Source of the DNA: Gracilaria domingensis | Lineage: Eukaryota; Rhodophyta; Florideophyceae; Gracilariales; Gracilariaceae | Assembly (NCBI GenBank): GCA_022539475.1 | Contig: VCMS01000025.1 | Span: 124,001 to 188,000 of the forward strand | DNA length: 64,000 nucleotides | Direction: 5' to 3' | The notes under the pieces: generated by a model | What the model was told of the DNA's origin: nothing | What the model saw: the letters and a program-made list of their open reading frames with translations, nothing else | The model's database searches: none | Part shown: positions 39,569-49,619 of the stretch, in pieces | Position numbering within the stretch: the stretch's first letter is position 1 | Layout: each line of letters opens with the position of its first letter | Position numbers and translations under genes: made by a program

Positions 39569-42067
39569 ATGTCGTGTTCTACAGCGTGTTTCGTAGCGCC
39601 GCTGCCGCTTCTGCGCCGCCATGAGGCACCGTTCGGCGCGGCGGCGCTGCCCCGCCGCGTCGGTGCGCCGCGACGAGCTGGCGTGTCGAGGTCTGTCATG
39701 ATTGTCGCGGATGAATCCGATGATCCTGCTGAGGTGCCTGATACCGACATGCAGGAACGGAAGCGACTGCAAGAAAGTATGCCCTCTTCTTTCAGTATTC
39801 CGGTTCCCCCCGAGCCCACCGTCGTTTCTGTCGAGTTTGCGCCGGGAAAGACCGCTTTTTTGGAGACGGGACACTTTTCCAGACAGGCTGCTGGCGCCGT
39901 GAACATTCGTCATGGTGATACGGTGGTTTATTGCACTGCGTGTGCTGATAAAGAAACCTCACCATCCATTGATTTCCTTCCTCTTCGAGTCGACTATGCC
40001 GAGAAGTTTTCGTCCTTGGGGCGCACGTCTGGTAGTTACATAAAGAGAGAGGGTCGTCCGAGTGAGCGAGAGATTCTCGTATCTCGTCTCATTGGCTCTA
40101 TACGCCCCATGTTTGTCGACGGTTACTACAACGATGTGCAAATTCTCGCGAACGTCTTTTCGTACGACCCCGAGTGTCCGGCTGACGCGCTCTCCATTTG
40201 CGCTGCTGCCGCTTCTTTGCACATTTCTCACATTCCCCTCGCTGCGCCGGTTGCGGGCGTGCGCATTGCCTTCATTGAAGATCAATTTGTCGTAGAACCT
40301 TCCGTGCAACAGGCGAATGATTCTTGTTCGGAGTTGGTTATTGCTGGCACGGAAGATGCCATTCTCATGATTGAAGGCTATTGTGAGTTCCTCACCGAGC
40401 AGCAAATAATTCAAGCGACGCGCATTGCTCATCAAAGTATAGTTAAACTTTGTGGTGCCATGCGTCGGCTCCGAGAGATATGCGGTCGTGAGAAGAATCT
40501 GTCCTGTATAAGAGTCGTTCCGGACCACATTCATTCTGGAATGGAACAAGTGGTGTCGGGGTTGGACGAGGCACTTCTTGTCGCAGGCAAGAAAGAACGT
40601 GAAGAGCGGGTGTCTGAGGTGAAGAACCGTGTCTTCAATTCTTTGAAACCGCCGCCAGAAGATTTCGTCACAGATCCGACCGGAGCGGAGCTCAAAAACA
40701 CAGAGCTACGAATCGCGTGGAAGCAGCTCCTATCAAATCGTATGCGACGTCGTATCCTTGACGATAATATTCGACCAGATGGTAGAGATCCGTTCACTGT
40801 GCGCCCGATTACTATTCACCAGGCACCTCTGCCTCGTGCACATGGGTCTTCGCTTTTCACACGGGGAGAAACTCAGACACTAGCAGTTGCCACCCTTGGT
40901 GGAGAAGAAATGGCGCAGAGATACGAGACTCTTGATGGTGAAGATGCGTCACGGTTTTACTTGCAATACTCTTTCCCGCCATCTAGTGTAGGAGAAGTCG
41001 GGCGAATAGGGGCACCTGGACGGCGAGAGATTGGTCACGGTAAATTGGCTGAACGAGCCTTGTATGCCGTCATTCCAGAACGGAAGGATTTTCCGTACGT
41101 ATTGCGAGTAGAAAGCAACATTTTTGAAAGTAATGGAAGCTCAAGTATGGCTAGTGTTTGTGGCGGTTGTCTGGCCTTACTGGAAGCTGGTGTTCCTCTT
41201 AAAAGTTCCGTGGCTGGTGTGGCGATGGGTCTTGTGATCGATGAAGAAGTTCTCAGATCTGGGGCTGAAGTCAAGGAACAGCAGACTGTTGTTCTCACAG
41301 ACATTTTGGGTTTGGAAGATGCTCTTGGTCTCTGTGACGCTAAGTTCGCTGGAAATCGTCACGGTCTGTCGGCATTGCAGCTGGATGTAAAATTGAAGGG
41401 AATCTCGATTGATCTGCTTGAGCGTATCCTGATGCAGGCGAGGGAGGGACGTCTACACATCTTGGATTGCATGGATGCCGTTATGCCTGGTCCGAATTCG
41501 AAGCTGCCGGACTCTTTGCCGAAAGTTGTCACTTTCGAAATACCTGTTCGGCGGATTGGTGACGTTATCGGAGCGGGTGGCAAAACGATCCGTTCTGTAA
41601 TTGAGGAATGTGGAGGGGAGGATGTGATACGGATATCTATCGATAACGACGGTACAGTATCACTGACCTCAAACGACCCCGGTATGATTGCGAAAGCTCG
41701 GTCAACGATTAAAGGATTGACGATGGACCTTGAAGTTGGGACTATAATAAGGGGTCAAGTCACGAAAATTCTTCCGTTTGGGGCGTATGTGAAGATTGCT
41801 GAAGGAAAGGAGGGATGGCTACATATCTCCGAGTTGGAAAACAAACGTACTAGTGCCGTGCAAGATGTGTGTGATGTTGGTGATGAACTCGAACTGAAGA
41901 TAACTGATGTCAGTAGAAATGGACAAATAAGAGTAAGTCGTCGGGCGTTGCTACCCCGAGAGAAGCCACTACGGAAGAAGGCCGAAGCAGACGCAGTAGG
42001 TGTTTCAAACGGGAACGGGAACAATGGCGCTAGCTTGGAGGAGACAAATAACGATGAGATAAGCTAG
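39569..42067 (+). CDS. PNP: Polynucleotide phosphorylase, probably plastid
   Basis: 832 aa from ATG 39569. Phosphorolytic 3'-5' exonuclease and polymerase of RNA. The start was chosen because MSCSTACFVAPLPLLRRH opens a Ser/Ala/Arg-rich stretch of ~50 residues typical of a transit peptide. Domains: RNase PH 1 at about 90-245 (SSLGRTSGSYIKREGRPSE), helical linker, RNase PH 2 at about 400-625 (YLQYSFPPSSVGEVGRIGAP; RREIGHGKLAERAL; SNGSSSMASVCGG), KH at about 655-710 (GDVIGAGGKTIRS) and S1 at about 723-792 (GQVTKILPFGAYVKI; EGWLHISEL). All PNPase core motifs are intact. Plastid rather than mitochondrial location is inference. Confidence 0.93.
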   Translation: MSCSTACFVAPLPLLRRHEAPFGAAALPRRVGAPRRAGVSRSVMIVADESDDPAEVPDTDMQERKRLQESMPSSFSIPVPPEPTVVSVEFAPGKTAFLETGHFSRQAAGAVNIRHGDTVVYCTACADKETSPSIDFLPLRVDYAEKFSSLGRTSGSYIKREGRPSEREILVSRLIGSIRPMFVDGYYNDVQILANVFSYDPECPADALSICAAAASLHISHIPLAAPVAGVRIAFIEDQFVVEPSVQQANDSCSELVIAGTEDAILMIEGYCEFLTEQQIIQATRIAHQSIVKLCGAMRRLREICGREKNLSCIRVVPDHIHSGMEQVVSGLDEALLVAGKKEREERVSEVKNRVFNSLKPPPEDFVTDPTGAELKNTELRIAWKQLLSNRMRRRILDDNIRPDGRDPFTVRPITIHQAPLPRAHGSSLFTRGETQTLAVATLGGEEMAQRYETLDGEDASRFYLQYSFPPSSVGEVGRIGAPGRREIGHGKLAERALYAVIPERKDFPYVLRVESNIFESNGSSSMASVCGGCLALLEAGVPLKSSVAGVAMGLVIDEEVLRSGAEVKEQQTVVLTDILGLEDALGLCDAKFAGNRHGLSALQLDVKLKGISIDLLERILMQAREGRLHILDCMDAVMPGPNSKLPDSLPKVVTFEIPVRRIGDVIGAGGKTIRSVIEECGGEDVIRISIDNDGTVSLTSNDPGMIAKARSTIKGLTMDLEVGTIIRGQVTKILPFGAYVKIAEGKEGWLHISELENKRTSAVQDVCDVGDELELKITDVSRNGQIRVSRRALLPREKPLRKKAEADAVGVSNGNGNNGASLEETNNDEIS

Positions 42068-42309
42068 AGTCACGATAACGCTTATTCGTGCTTTATTTTC
42101 CTTTTTTGGAGTCATGAGTTCGGGGAGATCTTCTCCTCTTTCCTTTTGACGTATGAATATCTATCTACCCTATAACTTGTCCAAAACATTTTGTTACCTA
42201 AACATCTGTTCTGACTCATGAATTTCTTGTGCCTTTGTGTTATATACACACGACGGTATATACATGTATATATTCATGCGTAGAGTACTTGTATATGCTC
42301 ACACTTTGC

Positions 42310-44748
42310 CTAGTTTGCTTGCCTACTTGATCGATGAGAACTCCGTCGCAACGGGTAGCGAACGTCAGGCTTTCTATCATTGTGAACATACCCGTCTGGT
42401 TCCGACTCTGCTTCGCCTGTTGCTGGCACAGGTTGATTCCCTATTGTATTGCTTTGAATACTTATCCGATACGCTTCGGCCTGTACAGTGGTGAGACCCA
42501 TGTCTTCTACGTTCGGGTTATACGGCTGACTTTGATGCCGGCCTGTATACGGGAACACGAAGTTGGAAGATGGATTGCTGTATATAGTGGGACCATGACG
42601 ACCTTGCGAAAATAATCGTGGTCCAGTTGGAGGGAGCGACGCGGAGAGCCCACCCGAGGGCACTCCGAGTGCTGCAGATGGAGGAATTAGAGACGCTTGT
42701 GACGACCCATACGCACCCTGACCAGGTGACAACGCTTCTTCGTCAGAGGCATACATAAACATTGTGTCATCACCCATGTCGCCAAGGGAAGGTACTCTGG
42801 CGAAACCAAGTGACTCGCGTGAAGCTGACATGCGCAAAGAGTCTGGCATAGAATCTCGTGATCCAGTTCTTCGCATAGGTCCTTGTCTTAGAGAACTGTT
42901 GTACATTGGTGGGGTTCCAGCCAATGATGACATCATTCCCGAAGGACTAGAAGCCATGTGACCCCCGCTTGCGCGGTGTCGGTGATCGCCAACAGGAGAC
43001 TGGGTTCCGTACAAATACGGATTGTGAGAGCCCCCAGTGTAACTTCCAGGAGCAACGGCTGGCTGCCCTCGTCTCGAAGACGAAGGTCTCGAAGACGACG
43101 GATAGTTGGGATGCGATGGCACCGACATGTGCGGGGCATACATGGACAGCGTTGATGTCGGCACATAGCTGCCAGGTGCGAACGCCTGTGCCTCAGGTGG
43201 CGGAGCACTTTCCTCATAGCTGTACGGCAGAGCACCCGGAGGGTTTTGCAGGTACGGCGCATGTACTGGTCCACGCGGAGGGGGCTGGCCGCCAGCGCCA
43301 GTGCCCCAAGTGACGTTCATGGCAAGGCGACCCTTAGCGTTGAAGTTGGGGGCCGACGCAGCATAAAAGTTGTCGACTGGACTAGGCTCGTGTTGACGCG
43401 GAATCTGGATGCCTACCGGACGAGACCTCAGCACTCTATGACGAGCTGGGACCCATGGCTGACCGTCCACTAAGGGTAAACCCTTGATAAACGGATGCTC
43501 CCTTGCTTCTCCAGGAGTCCATCGCTCGCGGGGGTCAAACTTTAGCATGCCATTCAAGAGGTCAATGAAGCTTTCTCTGAGAGCGATCTCTTCATCTTCC
43601 GGGCGAGTGGTGCGCTTCGGATAGGTCAAAATGATATCGCGTAGCTTCTTCTCCTTGAAAAAGCGCTTCCAGCCAGCCAGTCTGACACTATTCTCGCTTT
43701 CATACTGCTCAATGCTCTTGAGGCTGTAGATTTTAACCTCTGAAGAGCAATGTACTCGCGTTTCGTTGAAGAACTTGCGCGTCTCCTGGCAGCGACTGAG
43801 GAAACGGTCTGGAATATCGCCCAGCATCTCGACAATTCGGCAGACCATGTTCATTTCGTTTTGGCCGGGAAAGAGAGGAATGCCAAGAAAAAGCTCACCC
43901 GCAACGCATCCCAGGCTCCACATGTCTATCATGGCGTCGTAGGTTTTACAGCCCAGAAGAACTTCCGGGGATCTGTAGTAGCGCGACTGAACGTAGGAGT
44001 AAATGGGGTGCTGCAGCTGGCAGGCAGAACCAAAATCAATGAGCTTGAGCTCAGAAGCATCGAGAGCTGTGAGTAGAATGTTCTCTGGTTTTAGATCGCA
44101 GTGGATGACTTCAGAAGTTACTAGAACGTCGAGGGCCTCAAGAATCTGGGAAAGGCAGGAACGTAGCAAGTCAAAGGAGAGACCGTTGTAGTTGTTGTTT
44201 TTAAGACGCTGGTAAAGGTTGATACTAAGTAGTTCGAAGACGAGACAGAGATGGCCGCGAAAGACAAAGTGTGAATAGAGTTTCACGATGTGGCGGGTGT
44301 GGTCGGGGTCGTTGGTGCTGTGCAGCATGTTGAGAATGTTGATCTCGACCCAGGCCTGGTTGAAGTAGGCCGGTTGATTCTTGATGACCTTGACAGCAAC
44401 GATTTGGGAGGAGCGATGGTGTCTACATTTGACGACCTGGCCAAAGGTGCCGGTGCCGAGAAGGTCGAGCACGATGTAGCGGTTGCCGCGCTCATCGGCG
44501 AGGGTGTCGTCGACGTAGAGGATGTAGTCGTGATGCTGATTGTCGTAGTTGTCGTTGTGGACGGGACGATTGGGGCGGGTGAGGCAGCGGCGGGGGCGGG
44601 AGGGGGCGAGTCGAACGGCGGGATTGACGCGTCGATAGACTTCGAGGAGGCCGCGGGTGGCGGCGACGAGGGGGTTTAGCGAGGGTGCGCGCGCCGTGGA
44701 GATGGAGGACGGGGGTGGCGCGCGCACAGGGGTTGGGGTGAACGGCAT
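42310..44748 (-). CDS. YAK1: YAK1-type DYRK family protein kinase
   Basis: 812 aa from ATG 44748. YAK1 kinases are growth and stress regulators in TOR/PKA networks. The region before the kinase (LNPLVAATRGLLEVYRRVNP; NDNYDNQHHDYILYVDD) matches the YAK1-specific N-terminal box. Kinase core: GTGTFGQVVKCR, VAVKVIKN, IHCDLKPENILL, LIDFGSACQ, and the DYRK activation loop YSYVQSRYYRSPEV with YxY autophosphorylation site and SPE. The C-terminal ~400 residues are Pro/Ser/Gln/Gly-rich and disordered. The frame extends to an earlier ATG at 45093, but that would translate a 23-base G/C homopolymer and a Pro/Arg/Ala-rich, non-conserved stretch, so the start after the poly-C tract is preferred. Confidence 0.9.
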   Translation of the reverse strand: MPFTPTPVRAPPPSSISTARAPSLNPLVAATRGLLEVYRRVNPAVRLAPSRPRRCLTRPNRPVHNDNYDNQHHDYILYVDDTLADERGNRYIVLDLLGTGTFGQVVKCRHHRSSQIVAVKVIKNQPAYFNQAWVEINILNMLHSTNDPDHTRHIVKLYSHFVFRGHLCLVFELLSINLYQRLKNNNYNGLSFDLLRSCLSQILEALDVLVTSEVIHCDLKPENILLTALDASELKLIDFGSACQLQHPIYSYVQSRYYRSPEVLLGCKTYDAMIDMWSLGCVAGELFLGIPLFPGQNEMNMVCRIVEMLGDIPDRFLSRCQETRKFFNETRVHCSSEVKIYSLKSIEQYESENSVRLAGWKRFFKEKKLRDIILTYPKRTTRPEDEEIALRESFIDLLNGMLKFDPRERWTPGEAREHPFIKGLPLVDGQPWVPARHRVLRSRPVGIQIPRQHEPSPVDNFYAASAPNFNAKGRLAMNVTWGTGAGGQPPPRGPVHAPYLQNPPGALPYSYEESAPPPEAQAFAPGSYVPTSTLSMYAPHMSVPSHPNYPSSSRPSSSRRGQPAVAPGSYTGGSHNPYLYGTQSPVGDHRHRASGGHMASSPSGMMSSLAGTPPMYNSSLRQGPMRRTGSRDSMPDSLRMSASRESLGFARVPSLGDMGDDTMFMYASDEEALSPGQGAYGSSQASLIPPSAALGVPSGGLSASLPPTGPRLFSQGRHGPTIYSNPSSNFVFPYTGRHQSQPYNPNVEDMGLTTVQAEAYRISIQSNTIGNQPVPATGEAESEPDGYVHNDRKPDVRYPLRRSSHRSSRQAN

Positions 44749-44750
44749 AC

Positions 44751-44773
44751 GGGGGGGGGGGGGGGGGGGGGGG
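44751..44773 (-). promoter_or_regulatory. Poly-C tract just 5' of the YAK1 start
   Basis: 23 consecutive G on the plus strand, i.e. C in the mRNA sense, ending two bases before the ATG at 44748. Similar C runs precede two neighbouring genes. A leader or promoter element is inferred; the exact length may be unreliable in the assembly. Confidence 0.55.
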
Positions 44774-45479
44774 ACGGGGCTTTTTTGGAAGGGGGAAGAG
44801 GGGGGAGGGGTAAGGGAGGTTGTGAAGGGGGGGAGAGGGGGGGGGGGTTTGTGGGGTGAGGGACGGGGGGAGGGGGAAGGGGGGCGGAGAGGAGCTTTGG
44901 GGCGGCTCACAGCCGGAGGAGAAGGCGGCAGGCGCGCAGCGCTGCGCTTGGATCGAGCACGAGATGGCGCAGCAGCAGCGGCAGCCGCCATACGCGCACG
45001 CCGCAGCGCGCGCGTGGCGCGGCGCGTGTGCCACGTGCACGGAGCATGCGGCGCGGGCGCGAAGGGCGCAGCCGCGGCGCGGCGGGAGAGCATAGCACGT
45101 CATCCGGCGCTGGCCACGTGTGGCGGCTGCGCCGCCGACGCCAAGCGCGCGTCACGTGAGGCGCCGGCGCGCCGCGGCGGCGTCATGCGCGCCGCGGGCG
45201 CGCCGGGCCACCGGCGCCGGGCGCGGCGGCGCGTGAGGCGCGCGGTGGTGGAAGGAGCTGGCAGTCGCACGTGCGCTGCCCCCGCCGTCGCCGCCGCCGC
45301 GACGCGGAAAGCTGCGGCGCGCGGCGAAGGCGGCGCGCGCGGCGCGCGTTTTACAAGGTGCTAGTTTACAAGAGCAGGCGTACAGGGGGCGCTTCGGGCT
45401 AGGAAAGTACACGCACTACGTCGCGCGAGAGCGTGCGCGGAGGCGCGGCGCGCGCGACAGAGTCGCGGCGGAAGACGCG
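44774..45479. other. Extremely GC-rich spacer, no gene seen
   Basis: G/C-rich low-complexity DNA with few stops on any strand; open frames here are compositional. It holds the YAK1 promoter. Confidence 0.4.
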
Positions 45480-45833
45480 TCAGCGCAGCGGGCGAGGCAC
45501 CACGGGCGATGGCACGCGCTCCAGCTCGGTGTGCACGAAGCTGTCGCTGTTCTTGAACCTCCTCTTGAAGAAATGATCGCGAACCATGGGGTTGGTGACG
45601 CGGCAGAACGGGCTGGACGGCCGCTCGAACGTCACCAGCGACGAGGTGGCCGCCAGCGACGACGCGGCCGCCAGCGGCGCCGCCACGGAGCGCGGCGCGG
45701 CGGCCGGCGCCGCGCGCTCGTCGCGCTCCAGAAAGCCCACGAAGGCGTACGACGCGTACGCGCGCTGCGGAATGGGCGACACCAGCTCGCACGACGAGCG
45801 CTTGGCCGCGTCCGCATGCAGGCACGACTCCAT
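45480..45833 (-). CDS. Small protein of 117 aa, unknown
   Basis: ATG at 45833 in a favourable context (ccacaATGG). The protein has a balanced composition, unlike the surrounding GC-driven frames: SSCELVSPIPQRAYASYAFVGF, then VTNPMVRDHFFKRRFKNSDSF and HTELERVPSPVVPRP near the end. A Ser/Ala-rich middle is present. A C-rich leader (CCCGCCCCCG repeats and a 12-base C run at about 45939-45950) precedes it, as for the neighbours. Family unknown. The same frame continues far upstream, but only as the antisense of the Deg protease gene, which I discount. It forms a divergent pair with that gene. Confidence 0.45.
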   Translation of the reverse strand: MESCLHADAAKRSSCELVSPIPQRAYASYAFVGFLERDERAAPAAAPRSVAAPLAAASSLAATSSLVTFERPSSPFCRVTNPMVRDHFFKRRFKNSDSFVHTELERVPSPVVPRPLR

Positions 45834-46400
45834 TGTGGCGACGACGGGCAAAAGCGCGCGCGAGCAGGAAGCGGGAGGCAGCGCGGGCGGCGAAGGGAGC
45901 GGGGGGCGGGGGCGGGGGCGGGGAAGAAAGGGTGGGGGGGGGGGGGTGGGTAGGAACGGCAGCCGACGCACGACGGACGACGGGGGCGGGGGGGGGGCGG
46001 AGCGTCGCACGCGTACAAGACCTGTCTCGCGTTGCCACCAGCGCGCCCGACGAGGCGCGGGAGCACACCCGCGCGCGCGCGGCGGCGCGGCGCGCCGCCG
46101 CACAGCCCGCGGCGTGCACGCGCGAGCGGCGCGGCTTGCGCAAGGCGCGCGCGGCCGCCACGTGCACGCGCGGCCGCGGCGCGCGCGTGGCCACGTGCGG
46201 CGCGCGCGGTCGGCAGTGAAGTGTACCGCCGTACTTGAGCGCGGCGGAGAACGTGCGCGCGATGCGGCCCGCGGGCGCGGCCGTCGCGCGACCTGACGCC
46301 CCGTTGCGCGCCGCGTTCGCGTATCTGCGCCTGTTGACATAGATACAACGATAGACAACACCGCCTCCGCGTACACACGCCACCCCCCCCCCCCCCCCCC
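45834..46400. promoter_or_regulatory. GC-rich divergent promoter region with C-runs
   Basis: 567 bases between the small gene and the Deg protease gene. Contains GC repeats such as ggcgcgcgc, long G tracts (45939-45950) and an 18-base C run (46383-46400) touching the ATG. Confidence 0.5.
46383..46400 (+). promoter_or_regulatory. Poly-C tract directly before the Deg protease ATG
   Basis: Eighteen C immediately precede ATG 46401 with no spacer. It is in the mRNA sense, as at YAK1. Confidence 0.6.
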
Positions 46401-48266
46401 ATGGCTGCGTCGCCCGGCGACCAGGTGTGCGCCACGCTCGCCGCCTCCGCCTTGACGGCGCCGCCCGCGGCCGCGCCCGTCCCCAATGGCGGCGGCGCCG
46501 ACCCCGCGCAGCCCGACCCCGCGCATGACCGCGTCGCCGACGACCACGCCCCCAGCGATCCCCCCCCCGACGACGACCACTCCTCCCCGGCGCAGCCCGT
46601 CCCCATCTCCAGCCAGGGCCTCCACAACCACATTCTCGACGCCGTGCTCAAGATCTACGTCACGCACTGCGATCCCAACTACTCGCTGCCGTGGCAGATG
46701 CGCCGCCAGACCCAGAGCACCTCCTCCGGCTTTGTCATCTCCGGCCGCCGGATCCTCACCAACGCCCACTCCATTGAGCACCACACCGTGGTGCGCGTCA
46801 AGAAGCGCGCCAGCGACCGCAAGTACATTGCGCGCGTGCTCACCTACGGCAATGAGTGTGACCTGGCGCTGCTCACCGTCGAGGACGACGCCTTTTGGCA
46901 CGACATCCAGCCCCTGCCGTTCGGCCGCCTGCCCGAGCTGCAGACCAGCGTCATCGTCGTCGGCTACCCCATCGGCGGCGAGAACATCTCCGTCACCGCT
47001 GGCGTCGTGTCGCGCGTTGAGATTCAGGAGTACACCCATGGGGATAGTCAGCTCTTGGGCATCCAGATCGACGCTGCCATAAACTCGGGCTCCTCGGGCG
47101 GCCCGGCGCTCAGCCAGAGCAACCAGGTCGTCGGTATCGCTTTTCAATCCATGAACTCTGGCGATGCGGAAAACATTGGCTATCTTGTCGCCGAGAGCGT
47201 CGTTGAACACTTCCTCAAGGATTATGAGAGGAACCGAAAGTACACCGGCTTTTGCCACTCCGGCTTTACCTGGCAAAAAATGGAGAACAAGTCCTTGAGA
47301 AGGTGTATGAATATGAAGCCTGGCGAGAGCGGAGTGCTTGTGCGAAGGGTTATGAAGACCTCGCCGGCACACAAGGTGCTCAAGCCGGAAGATATCGTTA
47401 CGTCTATCGACGGCGTCTCTGTTTCAAATGCCGGTACTGTGCCTTATCGATCTGGAGAGCGTATCGCCTTTCACTACATCATCACCACCAAGTTTACCGG
47501 AGATATCGTCAAGCTGAAAATTCTGCGAAACGGCGAGCCTCTTGAAATTGAGTATGAGCTTCGCGATAGCTCCGAAAACTTGCTGGTACCGGTGAGGGAA
47601 CAGCGTCGCCAGCCGGAATACTTTACTATTGCTGGTCTCGTGTTTGTTGCGCTTAGTGAGCCGTATCTCGTCGCCGAGTATGGAGACAAGTGGGATTTGA
47701 AAGCGCCGGTGCGTCTGCTTGAACGCTTATTGTACGGCTCTAAGGAGCACCTTGACGAGCAGATCGTCGTGCTGTCGCAGGTACTCAACGCGGAAATTAA
47801 CATTGAATATGAGTGCGTCATCAACACCCGAGTCCAAAAGTTCAATGGCCAAAAGTTGAGGAATCTGGCCCATCTGGCCAAGTTGGTCAACGAATGTACG
47901 GATGACTTTTTGCGATTTGATCTGGATGATGAGATTGTTGTAGTCGGGCGACAGGAAGCAATAGATGCGTCTGCAGAGATTCTGGAGACCCATTGTATTC
48001 CTAGTGCTTGTAGTATTGGCGAATTGCCTCCTGTCCCAAGTGAAAGCGATAAACGGCAAACAACTGAGCGGCAATCACCTGTGGCTGCATCAAAAGAAGG
48101 CGATGGTAAGAAAAATGACCTTGGCGATGAAAGCGATGTAGTTGCCAACACGAATGCAGCTGAGGGGGATAGTGACTCAGTGGTTGAAGCTGCTAAGAAG
48201 GGAAAAGAAACGAGCGACAGTCCCTCGCTAGCTCAATCAGAAACACAATCCGTTGGGAACTCATAG
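46401..48266 (+). CDS. Deg/HtrA-family serine protease, DEG9-like, with PDZ region
   Basis: 621 aa, ATG 46401. Trypsin-like protease with the triad His at about residue 120 (ILTNAHSIEH), Asp about 154 (NECDLALLTV) and Ser about 232 (NSGSSGGPAL). SIV(V)VGYPIGGENISVTAGVVSR is diagnostic of the plant Deg9/Deg-type branch of HtrA. One PDZ-like domain follows at about 300-390 (PAHKVLKPEDIVTSIDGVSV), then a second, less clear one and an acidic Ser/Glu tail. The N-terminus is Ala/Pro/Asp-rich without a hydrophobic signal, compatible with the nuclear or nucleolar location of DEG9. Single exon. Confidence 0.88.
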   Translation: MAASPGDQVCATLAASALTAPPAAAPVPNGGGADPAQPDPAHDRVADDHAPSDPPPDDDHSSPAQPVPISSQGLHNHILDAVLKIYVTHCDPNYSLPWQMRRQTQSTSSGFVISGRRILTNAHSIEHHTVVRVKKRASDRKYIARVLTYGNECDLALLTVEDDAFWHDIQPLPFGRLPELQTSVIVVGYPIGGENISVTAGVVSRVEIQEYTHGDSQLLGIQIDAAINSGSSGGPALSQSNQVVGIAFQSMNSGDAENIGYLVAESVVEHFLKDYERNRKYTGFCHSGFTWQKMENKSLRRCMNMKPGESGVLVRRVMKTSPAHKVLKPEDIVTSIDGVSVSNAGTVPYRSGERIAFHYIITTKFTGDIVKLKILRNGEPLEIEYELRDSSENLLVPVREQRRQPEYFTIAGLVFVALSEPYLVAEYGDKWDLKAPVRLLERLLYGSKEHLDEQIVVLSQVLNAEINIEYECVINTRVQKFNGQKLRNLAHLAKLVNECTDDFLRFDLDDEIVVVGRQEAIDASAEILETHCIPSACSIGELPPVPSESDKRQTTERQSPVAASKEGDGKKNDLGDESDVVANTNAAEGDSDSVVEAAKKGKETSDSPSLAQSETQSVGNS

Positions 48267-48580
48267 TAACTCAATTCAAGCCCGGCCTTACTCAGATCCT
48301 ATGCTTTTTGTTCCCACGCTCTCGTTATTCTTGTTCGCTTGTCTCGTGAGCGTTCTTTGCCGTTCCCTTTTAATGCTTTTCTTCCTGTCTGTTTCGCATT
48401 GTTGTCGTTTCGCTAGGTGACGTCTAGATGCAGAGAACGTCCGTTTTTGTGTTCTTGCGTAAGATTCTTCATTAACTACACGTACCTAATTTCGACTTAG
48501 TGTTCCAGTTTTACATGGTAAAGGACAGCCTATAACTTTTTTAGTTACATGGTTGCTTGCGAATTTGCCTTGTTATCTCG
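48267..48580. other. Intergenic, convergent 3' ends
   Basis: 314 T-rich bases between the Deg protease stop and the RPP30 stop. No gene seen. Confidence 0.4.
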
Positions 48581-49619
48581 TTAGCCGGATTTCTCCAGCT
48601 GCATTGGGGATCCCTGCTGTTGTTGGTTGCTAATGACTCGAACTATGCCCTTGTGGTAGTTCGCGCGAAACTCACCGTGCTGAACAGCTGCGATAGCGTT
48701 TCGAGTTACACTATTATATGCGTGTTCCTGTGTCACGCCGAATAGGACCCCTAGATTGATCACATCATGGGTTCCTCGAAGTTCCTGGTGGAATCTTGTT
48801 AGAATCTTTCATGTGATGAAGGGAAGTAGGCAACAAAGGTAGAAAACACATACCATGTGGTTTGCAGCGCCACTGGAAAGGAGAATGTGACGACCGCCTG
48901 TGGCCGACGACAAGGCACTCGCGTTTGCGATAAGATTTCGACGAGCAACAGTATCCCTCAGGCCATGAGCGTATGATATTTCAAATACGATTCCCTTTGA
49001 GGTATCGGGGTTAGAATGCAAACTAATTGATGGGTGGTAGTGTCTTGAACACTTTTCGACGTACCTTGTCAACTGCTACATGCACCTGTGGCCTCTTGAT
49101 AAAGAACTGAAGACGCTTGTTCAATGGGAGAGATATGACATCAATGTCGAACTGCATGCATTGTTGCAAAAGTTTCTCTGACGTCGGTGTAACCGCGACT
49201 ATGTCATACGCCGATAATATGGATGAGTTTAGAATTGGGAGCTGCTGCTTCGTTAGCTTGGATGTATGAAACAAGCGTTTCAATATGATCGAAAGAGTAA
49301 GTGTCGCACCTGATTCGTTTCATTGATGACCAAAGTAATACGTTGCAAAACTTTGACGGTACGCGCACCAGGCTATAGTGGAAAGAGTGTGAGAAGATCA
49401 ATGGCTTCAAGGGTTTGACGGTAAGGATCTTGCAGTTCATACCAGTGAGCCGGATTCGACGGAGGGCCTGTGACGAGGAGGGAGGTGCTCATCGGCGAGC
49501 TTTGTTACATTGGATACGACCGTGGAGAAGGCTGCAACGTGAAATCCTAGCTTTCGTACAGTTTCAAGAGCGATTTGTCGCTCTGCGGGAGGAACGCATA
49601 TGTTGAGGTCATGAAACAT
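48581..49619 (-). CDS. RPP30: RNase P/MRP subunit p30 (RPP30), five exons
   Basis: Coding sequence complement(join(48581..48805, 48854..48994, 49065..49241, 49310..49372, 49443..49619)), 260 aa, close to the usual ~270. RPP30 is a core protein of nuclear RNase P and RNase MRP with a PHP-like TIM barrel. Spliced landmarks: start MFHDLNICVP; exon 2 VLQRITLVINE; exon 3 AYDIVAVTPTSEKLLQQC, FFIKRPQVHVAVDK joined to exon 4 GIVFEISYAHGLRDT and HILLSSGAANHM; exon 5 ELRGTHDVINLGVLFG. Each matches the family's order. Introns have GT-AG ends. The exon 3 acceptor is ambiguous by one codon (49241 or 49244). The only multi-intron gene recognised here. Confidence 0.85.

Noticed and set aside
44748-45093. 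N-terminal extension of YAK1 to ATG 45093
   Set aside because: It requires translating the poly-C tract and a non-conserved Pro/Arg/Ala stretch; the reading frame there depends on the exact homopolymer length.
44657-45364. Long plus-strand Gly/Arg-rich frame opposite YAK1
   Set aside because: Purely compositional (G runs read as Gly) and antisense to a conserved kinase gene.
45480-47372. Minus-strand frame of about 630 codons
   Set aside because: Beyond 45833 it is mostly the antisense of the Deg protease coding region in GC-rich DNA; only its last 117 codons look like a protein.
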